Shown piece by piece: positions 1 to 8,318 of a stretch of DNA of 51,362 bases. Numbering within the stretch: position 1 is the first letter of the stretch; every line of letters starts with the position of its first letter. The translations under genes and the position numbers were made by a program. Below the pieces are notes generated by a model. It was not told where the DNA came from, did not search any database, and worked only from the letters and a program-made list of their open reading frames with translations. Origin of the DNA: Deltaproteobacteria bacterium (GTDB taxonomy: Bacteria; Bdellovibrionota_B; Oligoflexia; Oligoflexales; CAIYRB01); assembly GCA_016874735.1 (NCBI GenBank), contig VGTI01000025.1, positions 1 to 51,362 of the forward strand, in the 5' to 3' direction.

Positions 1-409
1 ACGGGAGGCAAATAAGGCGGTGTGCGCGGGTTATCTGGCTGGTTTTTTTGGTGAGCGAAATACCCATGAGTTACCGGGTGTTAGATTGGAGAGTGACCTA
101 CCCAACAGAAACGGCATGTAACTCGCCGTTTTGATCGTCAAAAAGGGATCAGCTGGTTGCACGGAGCACGTGTTTTTCCTGGGCGCACGGCAGTGACAAG
201 CTGTCAGTTGACCTCGGTTGGTGCCGTAGGACGCAAATCTGCATCACCGCTATGCGGATTTTTCCGCAATAGGCAAAAATTATTTACTACAAATCATAAT
301 AAAAACAGATTTTTACATATTTAATTAAAGTTGCGGAAAAAAATACCGATAAGAGATTTACAAGGTGCGCAGCAGATAGATAAAGCCAAATCCAAAACCT
401 GGAGAAATC
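1..409. other. Gene-free leading segment
   Basis: No open reading frame with a credible ribosome-binding site, no tRNA and no recognisable structured RNA was found in these 409 bases on either strand. The first two thirds are of mixed composition and contain two hairpins (109-131 and 235-268). From about 270 to 360 the sequence turns strongly A+T rich, which fits a promoter region for the small ORF that begins at 410. The 7-bp stem at 109-115/125-131 is followed by only a few T residues and could be the weak end of a transcript entering from outside the window. Confidence 0.5.
235..268 (+). promoter_or_regulatory. Two mutually exclusive hairpins
   Basis: Bases 235-244 pair with 252-261 (10 bp, one G-U), followed by T residues, which resembles a small intrinsic terminator. 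Bases 253-258 instead pair perfectly with 263-268 around a TTTT loop. The two stems share 253-258, so only one can form at a time. This is the geometry of an attenuator or of a terminator with a competing fold, upstream of the ORF at 410. The function is inferred only. Confidence 0.3.
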
Positions 410-538
410 ATGCGAAACAAACTGAAAACCGGCTTATTCGTCTACGAAGCAGCTGTCTTAGCAGCTTACATGGTGCTTCGCCCCTTGCGCCAGGAAGTCG
501 CAAATGTCGTTCGTCGCAATGCCAGCGCGTCAAACTGA
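410..538 (+). CDS. Small 42-residue ORF, possible membrane peptide
   Basis: This short ORF is not recognised as a family. It starts at ATG 410 behind GGAGAAATC, a good Shine-Dalgarno spacing, and ends at TGA 536-538. The peptide begins MRNKLKTGLFVYEAAVLAAY and continues into an arginine-rich tail. That gives a positively charged start, a roughly 15-residue hydrophobic stretch (residues 8-23) and a basic C-terminus, consistent with a small single-span membrane peptide. An A+T-rich promoter-like region lies upstream. A longer overlapping frame (331-606) has a TTG start, no ribosome-binding site and an odd basic, cysteine-containing composition, so I prefer this one. It may also be non-coding. 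Confidence 0.35.
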   Translation: MRNKLKTGLFVYEAAVLAAYMVLRPLRQEVANVVRRNASASN

Positions 539-668
539 TACAAGTCAAAACCAAAAGATACCCAGGGCATTTACGCTTGCTTTGTGAAAAACATTGCGAT
601 CAATGACTCTTGCCGCAGACTTCGTCTGATACTGTCATCACCTCGATCAGATTAAGGACTTAAGCCCG

Positions 669-2597
669 ATGGTTAGTCAGCTCGCAAACAAATCGACAGT
701 AATGATTATTTGTTTGTCTACACTCGGATGCGGGCTAGGCCAAAAGAAGACTCAGACCTCGCTGCAGGAAGCCCGCAAACCTTTGCAGCTCGTGTCGTTC
801 TATAAAGGCGTTGCAGGCCAAGAGGAATTTCTGAGCAGCTCGACTCTGGACGAGGCTTTTGAAGCTATAGAAACAGCAGAACCCGGTAGAGTCGGCAATC
901 TCAATTACGCGAGATTAGACGATATTGAGTCGGGATCTCCATGGGACAAATTAGCCAAGGTGCGCGCTCCCAGCTACGCGAGTGCGCTTGGCATGCTTCG
1001 GGACCATCAAGTCACCTGGCCTGTACTCATCTCGGTGAGCCTGATTGACGGCTATCTCAAAGTGCAAAACGACAAATGGTACGCCGCCTTGGAGCTGGCT
1101 CTTGATAAGAGGTTGCCTGACCCCCAACTCAACTTTGGACGCGGCAAGATTTCCGAACTTCTACTAGCCGACATGGCCAGTGCGCAGTTGGTTACGCCGC
1201 GGTTGACTCAGGAACTGAATAAACACCGTGACTCGGTGACTGCTTCGATGGCGAAGCTTAAGGGCCTATGGCAGCAAGAACCTTTTCAGTTTAAGCCTCT
1301 GTCGTTTTACTCAGATAATGAGCGACTGCAACGGATCTGGACTAGTGATCGCTACCTTCTTAATAACGTGATAATCGAATCCGGTGACGAGATTTTGCGC
1401 TTTAACAAGTGGTGGAAGGGCAGCAGCGGCCAAGGCAAGGCAGCACTTATCAGTATGCGGGCCATCTTCGCCAAGGTCACCAACCAGATTGATCCAGCAC
1501 TGTTCGGCGATGGTGGATTCGCCGAGATTGTGAATCAGAAGCGCCACGACTATCAGTGTGACGACCGCCCATGCGGCTATTTTTGGGCACCTTCGAGCCC
1601 AGGAGTGCTAGAGCGACTCCCTGCTGGCGAACGCGATCAGTACGACATCGTAGCTAAGTCGCAACCCCTGATTGACGATATCGTCAAACCGATCAAAGAC
1701 GGGCGACTTACACTCAAACCGACAGCCGAGGACGGGTTCTTCATCTACCAGCGCTACGCCCTTGAACCTCTACTTAGACGCGATGGCCTAGCTGAATCGA
1801 CCATTCTCACGGTTGACGAAAAAATGCAGGAAGTCTGGACTGAAGTCTACAAAGCGGGAACCGCCAAGGCTCTGGAGACACATCAGAAGGTGATCGATAC
1901 GGGCGGGGTTGTGATAGTGTCGGCGCCAGCAAAGCCGGAATACGAACACCTCATTCTGGAGCCCTTACCAACCGCCTACAAAAGGTACGCACAGGGCTAT
2001 AGTATGCTGCTTGGATACGTTAAAACTCTAACGGCTGCATTCGTCGCCGAGTGGACTCCCGGCGGTAGGCCCATCACCGAGGTCCTCGAAAAACTCGAAA
2101 GCCAGATGTTTGGGCTCTACCTGGTATCGATTCGACAACTTGGTCTCCAAGTTGACGCCGATGTGGCTACCCGCATCGCCGAACTCGGAGAAGCCAAACT
2201 ATTAGCTGTAGCACGCGCATTTCTTGCTAATCTTAAAAACGAGCCAGCAATGGCTGCTGATCAGAGATTCATGGCCGTACAGGGACGCCCCGGCGCACCC
2301 AAAGTTCGACAGTGCGGAAGAAAGGACGCCGTGTTCTGGACTACTCTTGGGATCGAGGCCATACCCGTACAGGTGAGCGGACAAATTACGCCACGCAGCG
2401 CCGGCTCTATAAAGAAATCGAACTGGCCCGGAAGTCCACACAGAAAGTTCACTAAAGACATGGTGGTGCTTGTCGACCACTTCGCCGAGATCGAAGCATG
2501 TGTTAACGCCCCGTTGACCCGTAGCGAGTGGCGTCAACTGCTGCAGAATTCCGATAATCTTATTGACGCAGTCAAGAACCTTAAACGCAATTATTGA
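669..2597 (+). CDS. Large lipoprotein of unknown function
   Basis: This 642-residue protein is not recognised. Its N-terminus is a type II signal peptide: a hydrophobic stretch leading to LSTLGC, with Cys at about residue 21, so the mature protein should be lipid-anchored in the envelope. The body looks mostly helical, with many polar and charged residues, and has one cysteine-rich loop (CDDRPCGYFW, near residue 297). No membrane spans are visible beyond the signal. AAGGA lies about ten bases before ATG 669. The start could move slightly to an internal ATG still within the signal region. The next gene, a small secreted protein, follows about 90 bases later on the same strand and may be cotranscribed. 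Confidence is high that it is a gene, low on its role. Confidence 0.75.
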   Translation: MVSQLANKSTVMIICLSTLGCGLGQKKTQTSLQEARKPLQLVSFYKGVAGQEEFLSSSTLDEAFEAIETAEPGRVGNLNYARLDDIESGSPWDKLAKVRAPSYASALGMLRDHQVTWPVLISVSLIDGYLKVQNDKWYAALELALDKRLPDPQLNFGRGKISELLLADMASAQLVTPRLTQELNKHRDSVTASMAKLKGLWQQEPFQFKPLSFYSDNERLQRIWTSDRYLLNNVIIESGDEILRFNKWWKGSSGQGKAALISMRAIFAKVTNQIDPALFGDGGFAEIVNQKRHDYQCDDRPCGYFWAPSSPGVLERLPAGERDQYDIVAKSQPLIDDIVKPIKDGRLTLKPTAEDGFFIYQRYALEPLLRRDGLAESTILTVDEKMQEVWTEVYKAGTAKALETHQKVIDTGGVVIVSAPAKPEYEHLILEPLPTAYKRYAQGYSMLLGYVKTLTAAFVAEWTPGGRPITEVLEKLESQMFGLYLVSIRQLGLQVDADVATRIAELGEAKLLAVARAFLANLKNEPAMAADQRFMAVQGRPGAPKVRQCGRKDAVFWTTLGIEAIPVQVSGQITPRSAGSIKKSNWPGSPHRKFTKDMVVLVDHFAEIEACVNAPLTRSEWRQLLQNSDNLIDAVKNLKRNY

Positions 2598-2687
2598 CCA
2601 GAAAAATCATACCGGAGCATGCTCTCCAGAGCGTATAAGTATTGGAAGGTAGTACTTCTTCAAGTAACTATTTACAGGGAGGTAACA

Positions 2688-3176
2688 GTGCATATGAAAC
2701 TACGTCAAATTGCAGCAGCCGCAGTCGCTTCTTTAACCCTTAGCTCAGCAGTCCTTGCTGACACCGAGAACGCTGAACACGCCGGCGCAAAGATTCGTAA
2801 AGTGGTCGTTGATGCGTGTCTAGCTCAGTTCCCAGATCACCCTTTTGGCAGTGACCAGGTCAACCCGCGACTATTAGCGCCCACCATCAACGTGATCAAT
2901 CGCACCAGTGTGTTGCTCGATGACACCAAGACCGATGCTCCAGAGCTAGTGATTATAGCTGGAACCATAAATATTTTTGGCACTGCTGAATTTAAATTAC
3001 TGAACCCCAACGCCTGGTACTGCATTCCAGCTAATTTAGCTATTTTTGGCACCACAACTATCGACATCCACCAAAACGCTCACCTAGCTCAAGTCAACGT
3101 ACCAGTTGGCTCGACGGTGACTGTGCGTAAGGTCGACGACGAAGGTAAGCCCGTGGGTCCCGGCGGAGAATTGTAA
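2688..3176 (+). CDS. Small secreted protein, unknown function
   Basis: This is an exported protein of about 163 residues. A Sec signal peptide (basic MKLRQ, hydrophobic alanine-rich core, AVLA cleavage motif before DTENA) gives a mature chain of roughly 135 residues. The mature part is rich in beta-branched residues and Asn/Thr, with repeated short hydrophobic strands, which suggests a beta-sandwich or beta-helix fold, and it contains two cysteines that could pair. I chose the GTG at 2688 because GGGAGG lies five bases upstream; the in-frame ATG at 2694 is the alternative and gives the same mature protein. A longer frame from 2619 adds residues before the signal peptide and is unlikely. No family is recognised. 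Confidence 0.7.
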   Translation: MHMKLRQIAAAAVASLTLSSAVLADTENAEHAGAKIRKVVVDACLAQFPDHPFGSDQVNPRLLAPTINVINRTSVLLDDTKTDAPELVIIAGTINIFGTAEFKLLNPNAWYCIPANLAIFGTTTIDIHQNAHLAQVNVPVGSTVTVRKVDDEGKPVGPGGEL

Positions 3177-3222
3177 TACAGCAGTTCGCACCTACCAGTA
3201 TCGTCACCGATGTGACACTCAT

Positions 3223-3249
3223 GCAGGCCTCACAAACGTGGAGGCCTGC
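3223..3249. terminator. Hairpin between convergent genes
   Basis: GCAGGCCTC (3223-3231) and GAGGCCTGC (3241-3249) form a perfect 9-bp stem with a 9-base loop between the plus-strand secreted protein and the minus-strand YjbQ gene. There is no strong T tract on either side, so it may be a bidirectional or Rho-assisted terminator. Confidence 0.4.
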
Positions 3250-3285
3250 TTCCACGCTACCGCATCCTGATGCAAACGCTCCCAG

Positions 3286-3708
3286 CTATTCCATACCGTA
3301 GAGAGTGCAGACAATTTCACGCCTATGGCTAGTAGCACGATGCTCGCAGAGGTAGATCCCCTGCCACGTGCCTAGGAGCAGTTGGCCGTTTGCGACTGGA
3401 ATCTGGAGCGATACGCCCATCAGCGAGGCCTTAACATGAGCCGGCATATCGTCGCTGCCCTCAGCATCATGCTCGTATGGCAGAGACTCTGGGACTACGT
3501 GATCCAAGGCCATGGTGAGATCGCGGCGCACATCAGGATCAGCATTCTCGTTGATCGTTAGCGAGGCCGAGGTATGGCGGAGAAAGAGATGCAGAAATCC
3601 AACTTTGATCCGACTGAGATCTGGGCATGCCTTCACTATCTGATCGGTGATCAGCATCGCTGAACTGGCTTTACTCGTGACCACTAACTGCGCCTGATAC
3701 ATCGACAT
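3286..3708 (-). CDS. YjbQ/UPF0047 family protein
   Basis: This is a 140-residue cytoplasmic protein of the UPF0047/YjbQ family. Some members have been reported to have weak thiamine-phosphate synthase activity; the true role is unsettled. The family signatures are clear: HTSASLTINENAD near residues 46-58, DDMPAHVKASLMG near 86-98, and LLLGTWQGIYLCEHR near 110-124, which contribute the conserved histidines and acidic residues of the presumed metal-binding pocket. Length is typical. GAGGA lies before ATG 3708. The gene stands alone on the minus strand, convergent with the secreted-protein gene and divergent from the beta-propeller gene. The family is certain, the reaction is not. Confidence 0.93.
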   Translation of the reverse strand: MSMYQAQLVVTSKASSAMLITDQIVKACPDLSRIKVGFLHLFLRHTSASLTINENADPDVRRDLTMALDHVVPESLPYEHDAEGSDDMPAHVKASLMGVSLQIPVANGQLLLGTWQGIYLCEHRATSHRREIVCTLYGME

Positions 3709-3872
3709 TCCACATTCCTCAGTGGTTTTGCGCTATTACCCACCAGACCGTTATAACACTCTGATTCTATGACTTAATGTAACCAAGCAAAGCTCTTGTA
3801 TACGCTTGAATACGGAATCTTGTCGCCAAGTATCCTGACGCGTGCCCTTTCTACCGACAAGTGATCATACCA

Positions 3873-3936
3873 CGCGGTGATATTTCAACGCGGTGATATT
3901 TCAACGCGGTGATATTTCAACGCGGTGACACTTCAA
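3873..3936. repeat. Four tandem 16-bp repeats
   Basis: The unit CGCGGTGATATTTCAA occurs three times without change (3873-3888, 3889-3904, 3905-3920) and a fourth time with two substitutions (3921-3936). The array ends 35 bases before the start codon of the beta-propeller lipoprotein. It is not CRISPR-like because there are no spacers. It could be an array of regulator sites or a slippage-prone phase-variable element in the promoter or leader. Confidence 0.9.
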
Positions 3937-3971
3937 CTCGGCCACCGCCCTAAAATTGGAGAGGTTTAGTC

Positions 3972-6107
3972 GTGAGGAAACAACAACCAAAAGTCAGGCA
4001 AAATGCGGGACTAGGACTACTTATAGGCGCCACGATGGTGCAGTCAGCATGTGGCGGATACAAAAAAGGCCCCAGCAAATCTGCCGAAGCCGAACCAACA
4101 CCAACCCTGGCGCTCTATGCTGACTGCAATGATATGCAGGCCGATATTCGTAGCTTATTAGAGATGCAAAGAATCAACGAAAAAGAACAAGAAGATTATT
4201 ACTACGGGCAAACTTACACAAGAAGAGTTAATGCGGCGCCTAAAGCAATGGCACCTACCGCCGCGTTTTCTGCCGACAATGGCGGCGCCGTCAGCACCTC
4301 AGTAAACAAAGACTCAGTTACGAACACCGAGTCCGCGGCAGGAGCAACTAATGTCCAAGAGCGCGGCGTCGATGAAAGTGACTACGTCAAAATTGGTGCT
4401 GCGCATATTTATGTGCATCGCGGTAGCGTCGTTAAAGTCACTGACCGAGCGACACTTAAGGAACTTGGTGAGATCTCGGTATCAGGTCTCACTCACATCA
4501 CGTTATACGCTGAGGACCATCGCCTGACGGTTATTGGTCTCAATCAGGCAAACCGCACGGTGGTGAGACTATACAATGGCGCGCCGGGAGCTGTACCGAC
4601 CGTCGCCAAAGAACATTCATTCCGCGGCGATTATCTAGACACCAGGCTACTAGAGGGCCAATTAATCACAGTATTCCGTAGCGACCTACCCATGCGCACT
4701 GAGGTGGCGTCGCGATCCTCGAACGCGCAGGATCAAGCTGAACTATCGCTGACCCCCGTGACCTTAGATGAGGGATCGCAATCAGTAGATGGTGTCGGGT
4801 GTTCCGCCATTGCCAAGCCCATCATTCGTGATGTGGACCTACGCATGTCTAGAGTGGCCACTATCAATACCCTCAACGTGGAAAAGGCCGTGCAACAAAT
4901 CGCTGCCGTGGGTGGCGGTGACATGATCTACATGACCACGAGGAACATCTATCTCGTCAAGCAAAACCGCGTTTGGTGGCCATGGATAGCCCCCGTTACA
5001 GCGCTTCCGTTCTCGCAGTCGCGTAAAAATAGCCTCGCCACCCTGTGGGAACAGCGTCGCAACAGTGAATTTCTCTACCTCACGAAAGTCTCTATCACCC
5101 GCGACGGCCAACTTGTCACCACGGCTACGGGACGTGTAGAGGGACGGGTCAAGGATCAGTGGGCATTTAAGGAGCTGGCGCAAGATAATCTCCTCTCCGT
5201 CGCCACCACAACTGGACAGATTGCGGCAGAAGGGGCCCAAAAGGCACTGAACCACCTTTATGTCCTTGAACAACAAGGCACCGAGCTTAAGGATGCCGCA
5301 CCTGTCCAACATTTCGCCCCGGGCGAGGACATCCGCTCGGTGAGACACGTGGGTGCCGTTGCATATATCGTTACCTTCAAAAAGACAGACCCACTCTTTG
5401 CCTTTGATCTTAGCCAACCGCGTAGCCCCAAAATCCTCGGCGAACTTAAGATCCCCGGCTTCTCGACCTACATGCACCCGCTTGCCGATGGTCGCCTCTT
5501 AGGCGTCGGCTTTGACGCTATTGACCAGGGCAATTTCGCCTTCTTTGACGGGATTCAAGTATCTCTCTTTGATACTAAAGACCCACGCAATATGGCGCGC
5601 CTTGATAATCATATCCTCGGCCAGCGCGGCTCTGGCTCCGACGTTACCGGCGATCATCACGCCTTCTATTACGATGCCGCAGCTAAGCTTATCGGTATTC
5701 CGGTGGTCACTGTTGGTGAGGAGGGCAATCAAGCCATACGTTTAGGAAGAGTCTCGGGTTCCAATGTCGACTTTGCTGGTGCCGTACTTTATCGCTTCGA
5801 AGGTGACAAAATTAATGAGGTCACGCGCATCTCGCACAACGACCTCATGCCGCAAAACTGCCGCACACTCCTCTCCGGTAATTCTTGGTGGCAGAACAAG
5901 TACCGCTCACTCGATATCAACCGCATGTTTACTCTCGATGGACGGCTCGTCTCCATATCACGCTTTGGGATCAAGGCCCATGACCTCAACGCTCCAGATA
6001 AAGTGACGACTTCTATGGTATTCTCGGGCAATAATACGCAGGCATGCGCAGATGAATTCGATCCAGACAACTTTGGCTCGGTATCACCCGGACGGCGATT
6101 TGATTAA
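3972..6107 (+). CDS. Beta-propeller domain lipoprotein (PF09826-like)
   Basis: This 711-residue exported protein resembles the family of secreted proteins with a C-terminal beta-propeller distantly related to WD40 repeats. The hallmark segment is present at about residues 127-142: NVQERGVDESDYVKIG, followed by an IYV strand. A conserved DHHAFYYD segment lies near 560. The N-terminus has a lipoprotein signal (VQSAC, Cys27), so the propeller should be anchored to a membrane and face the periplasm or exterior. I used GTG 3972 because GGAGAGG sits just upstream. Four 16-bp tandem repeats precede the gene and a strong intrinsic terminator follows it, so it is probably monocistronic. The molecular role of the family is unknown; a binding or scaffold function is likely. 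Confidence 0.88.
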   Translation: MRKQQPKVRQNAGLGLLIGATMVQSACGGYKKGPSKSAEAEPTPTLALYADCNDMQADIRSLLEMQRINEKEQEDYYYGQTYTRRVNAAPKAMAPTAAFSADNGGAVSTSVNKDSVTNTESAAGATNVQERGVDESDYVKIGAAHIYVHRGSVVKVTDRATLKELGEISVSGLTHITLYAEDHRLTVIGLNQANRTVVRLYNGAPGAVPTVAKEHSFRGDYLDTRLLEGQLITVFRSDLPMRTEVASRSSNAQDQAELSLTPVTLDEGSQSVDGVGCSAIAKPIIRDVDLRMSRVATINTLNVEKAVQQIAAVGGGDMIYMTTRNIYLVKQNRVWWPWIAPVTALPFSQSRKNSLATLWEQRRNSEFLYLTKVSITRDGQLVTTATGRVEGRVKDQWAFKELAQDNLLSVATTTGQIAAEGAQKALNHLYVLEQQGTELKDAAPVQHFAPGEDIRSVRHVGAVAYIVTFKKTDPLFAFDLSQPRSPKILGELKIPGFSTYMHPLADGRLLGVGFDAIDQGNFAFFDGIQVSLFDTKDPRNMARLDNHILGQRGSGSDVTGDHHAFYYDAAAKLIGIPVVTVGEEGNQAIRLGRVSGSNVDFAGAVLYRFEGDKINEVTRISHNDLMPQNCRTLLSGNSWWQNKYRSLDINRMFTLDGRLVSISRFGIKAHDLNAPDKVTTSMVFSGNNTQACADEFDPDNFGSVSPGRRFD

Positions 6108-6129
6108 GATTCACCGAAAATTCTGAATC

Positions 6130-6165
6130 TCACCCACCGGCATTCATTGCGGTGGGTGATTTTTT
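6130..6165. terminator. Intrinsic terminator
   Basis: TCACCCACCG (6130-6139) pairs perfectly with CGGTGGGTGA (6150-6159), followed by six T residues (6160-6165) on the plus strand. It ends the beta-propeller transcript and lies just before the stop codon of the convergent minus-strand lipoprotein. Confidence 0.9.
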
Positions 6166-6166
6166 G

Positions 6167-7018
6167 CTAGTTAAAAAAGACCACCGGTGCTACTAGGGCA
6201 TCCATCTTGATCAGATTGATATCACCTATGGGTTCACCGATGTAATGCTCTTGCAGGGTATTGCCACGCTCGATCTCAGGCAAAAGGTCTGGGGGAGCAT
6301 CCCAAAGGATCAACGGCCGTAGCGGCGATGGCGCGGCTGTACCTAATCGCCAGATACGGCCAAGTTTGGATGACCAAACGAGATTGCGTCGCTTAAACGA
6401 CTCATCTGAGGACAAAAACACACCGCTCGAGGCCATAAGCCTCTGTGCCTTAGTAACGATCACAGGAAATAAGTCCTGGAGGTATTCTCTAGCATGAAAT
6501 ACGATCAGAAGGTCTTCATGTTGATCATCTCTAACTAAATGACCGTGAAATAAATCGGTAGGGCTGAGCTGGATATCGCTAAAACGCACAACGATTTCAC
6601 CGAATAACTGCAGCAAAAACTGGTTCACGAGTACACTAGGAGCTCGTGGGCCAATGTTACCGCCAGATGCCCAATCCTTGAGACCCGGCGGAACCTCCAG
6701 TTCCCGCGTGTTTCTGATTAGGGCGTCTCGATAGCCGTAATAGCGCATGAACATTGTCGCTGTTAGTTCAGTAGGCAATGACGGCGCTGCTATCGTGTCC
6801 ACAAACTGACACACGCGTGTCTCCGACTTCTCCGACTTTGCGGTGGGGCCACAGCGTCTCAGTTCCTCGTACATGCGCGTAGCCTCGGAACCGTCGTCAC
6901 GAGTTCCATATGCGCGCGCCCGACTAAGTTGCCCGTCCCGACCACAGCCCAAAACCATTAGCAGCAACGACATTGCCAAGCTTACTTCGCACACGAAATT
7001 GCCTCGACCAAAGGCCAT
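6167..7018 (-). CDS. Lipoprotein of unknown function
   Basis: This is an exported lipoprotein of about 283 residues. I chose the ATG at 7018 because GGGGAGG lies five bases before it; upstream in-frame starts only add residues ahead of the signal peptide. The signal peptide ends in LMVLGC, giving a lipidated cysteine near residue 25. The mature protein shows no repeat, membrane span or catalytic motif that I recognise. It has two cysteines about 17 residues apart near the N-terminus (around RRCGPT and RVCQF). The gene is convergent with the beta-propeller gene, and its start region faces the divergent predicted outer-membrane protein gene. It is a likely gene of unknown function. Confidence 0.7.
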   Translation of the reverse strand: MAFGRGNFVCEVSLAMSLLLMVLGCGRDGQLSRARAYGTRDDGSEATRMYEELRRCGPTAKSEKSETRVCQFVDTIAAPSLPTELTATMFMRYYGYRDALIRNTRELEVPPGLKDWASGGNIGPRAPSVLVNQFLLQLFGEIVVRFSDIQLSPTDLFHGHLVRDDQHEDLLIVFHAREYLQDLFPVIVTKAQRLMASSGVFLSSDESFKRRNLVWSSKLGRIWRLGTAAPSPLRPLILWDAPPDLLPEIERGNTLQEHYIGEPIGDINLIKMDALVAPVVFFN

Positions 7019-7200
7019 CCAAACCTCCCCAGAACCCAACCTTCCGCCTCCATAGCACACAAATTACGAGTATTTCTCAACTTATTCCCAAAAGAACAAA
7101 ATACCTAAGGAGCTCAGGTTGTTGCTGCAACCTGCCGATCTCACTCCGGGGCCATGCAGGCTTTGCAGTCGTCAAAAACTTCAGGGATGAGTCAAGACTA

Positions 7201-8145
7201 GTGCCACTACCGTTGAGATCAAAACTAAACAATCCTCAACCGAGACCACTCCTCCGTGTCATCAACGGGCTCATACTTTTTTGCTATACCTTAAGCAACG
7301 CTCACACCTCACTTGCGCAGTCATCGCGTCAAGAAATGACCGATGCTTACGCCACGCAGCTCAAGACGGGCCGCAGTATTTTTTCCACCACGCCCATCTA
7401 TCATATTGTCCCCGAGGAAAACACAATCACCTTCGCCTCCGCCATCAACTACACTGATGTGCTGATCGCGCCCAAAGGTTACAACGCAGCCGACGGCGCT
7501 AGCAATCTCCCAACGTCACTCTCCTACGACGGCTGGTCAGGAGCACCCTACGTCGGATTCTCAGGAAATCATTTTGGGCTGGGATTTACGGCATCCAACG
7601 GCTACGTTACCTCTGAGTACCGTGCCGGATCATCGACAGATGAGAGCATCGCTAGATTTAGCGGCGTGGGTTTTTTCGGCTATTATTCGACGACCCTGAG
7701 TGTCCTCCCCAAATCCTTTGTCTTCTCTCTCTTTGCCGGTGGCACCACTCTCAGCGCCTTGCACGAGGAATCCAATGCATTCGTTAATATTAAATACCGT
7801 TATGGCGTCACTACATATACCAGCGGCCTCAACATCGGCATCCATCTCGCCAAACGTTTTACCTGGATTCCGTGGATCGATTACTCGACCAATAGGGTCG
7901 GAACCCCAGAATTTGACGGTAGAACATCAACATCGAGCAATGACGAACTAGAAGAGAGTATCGATCTCTACTGGCGCAGCACGCCAAGCCTCCGATACGG
8001 CATAGACTTTGCCGTCGAAGTGTGGGGTCTCGATATCCACTTTGGAGGAATTCTAGGAGCACTAGGTAACATCACCAATGTCACGAGACGCATCGAGGAC
8101 AATTCCAATCAAATGAGCTTCTCGATCAGCATGAAGGGTGGCTAA
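7201..8145 (+). CDS. Probable outer-membrane beta-barrel protein
   Basis: This is an exported protein of about 315 residues. A signal-peptide-like region (basic start, hydrophobic core around GLILFCYTL, cleavage near SLAQ) precedes a chain built of alternating hydrophobic and polar strands rich in Tyr, Gly, Ser and Thr, ending MSFSISMKGG. This fits an outer-membrane beta-barrel. The start is uncertain: the frame is open from 6973, but GTG 7201 has AGGGATGAG upstream and gives a normal signal length, while longer versions overlap the divergent lipoprotein. It is followed on the same strand by the serine protease lipoprotein. I do not recognise a named family. Confidence 0.65.
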   Translation: MPLPLRSKLNNPQPRPLLRVINGLILFCYTLSNAHTSLAQSSRQEMTDAYATQLKTGRSIFSTTPIYHIVPEENTITFASAINYTDVLIAPKGYNAADGASNLPTSLSYDGWSGAPYVGFSGNHFGLGFTASNGYVTSEYRAGSSTDESIARFSGVGFFGYYSTTLSVLPKSFVFSLFAGGTTLSALHEESNAFVNIKYRYGVTTYTSGLNIGIHLAKRFTWIPWIDYSTNRVGTPEFDGRTSTSSNDELEESIDLYWRSTPSLRYGIDFAVEVWGLDIHFGGILGALGNITNVTRRIEDNSNQMSFSISMKGG

Positions 8146-8318
8146 GTCTGCAAGTCCTCAAATGATCACTTCGCGAACACTGCAAAAAACCCGAGCAGAA
8201 ATCCCGATTCGCTAAACCAATGATTTTCGCTGGTTGGGTTGCAGATAAAACGGCATTTATCTTGCACAGCGGCCAAATGGCCCAGTACAACCACATACGA
8301 AACGAGAGAGACTTCACT

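Noticed and set aside
331-606. 91-residue plus-strand ORF near the start
   Set aside because: It starts with TTG without a ribosome-binding site and has a basic, cysteine-rich composition unlike neighbouring proteins; the overlapping 410-538 ORF has a better start.
3873-3936. CRISPR array
   Set aside because: The repeats are directly adjacent with no spacers, and no cas gene is present.
4839-5477. 212-residue ORF antisense to the beta-propeller gene
   Set aside because: It is a shadow of a gene with strong family motifs, and its own sequence shows no domain.
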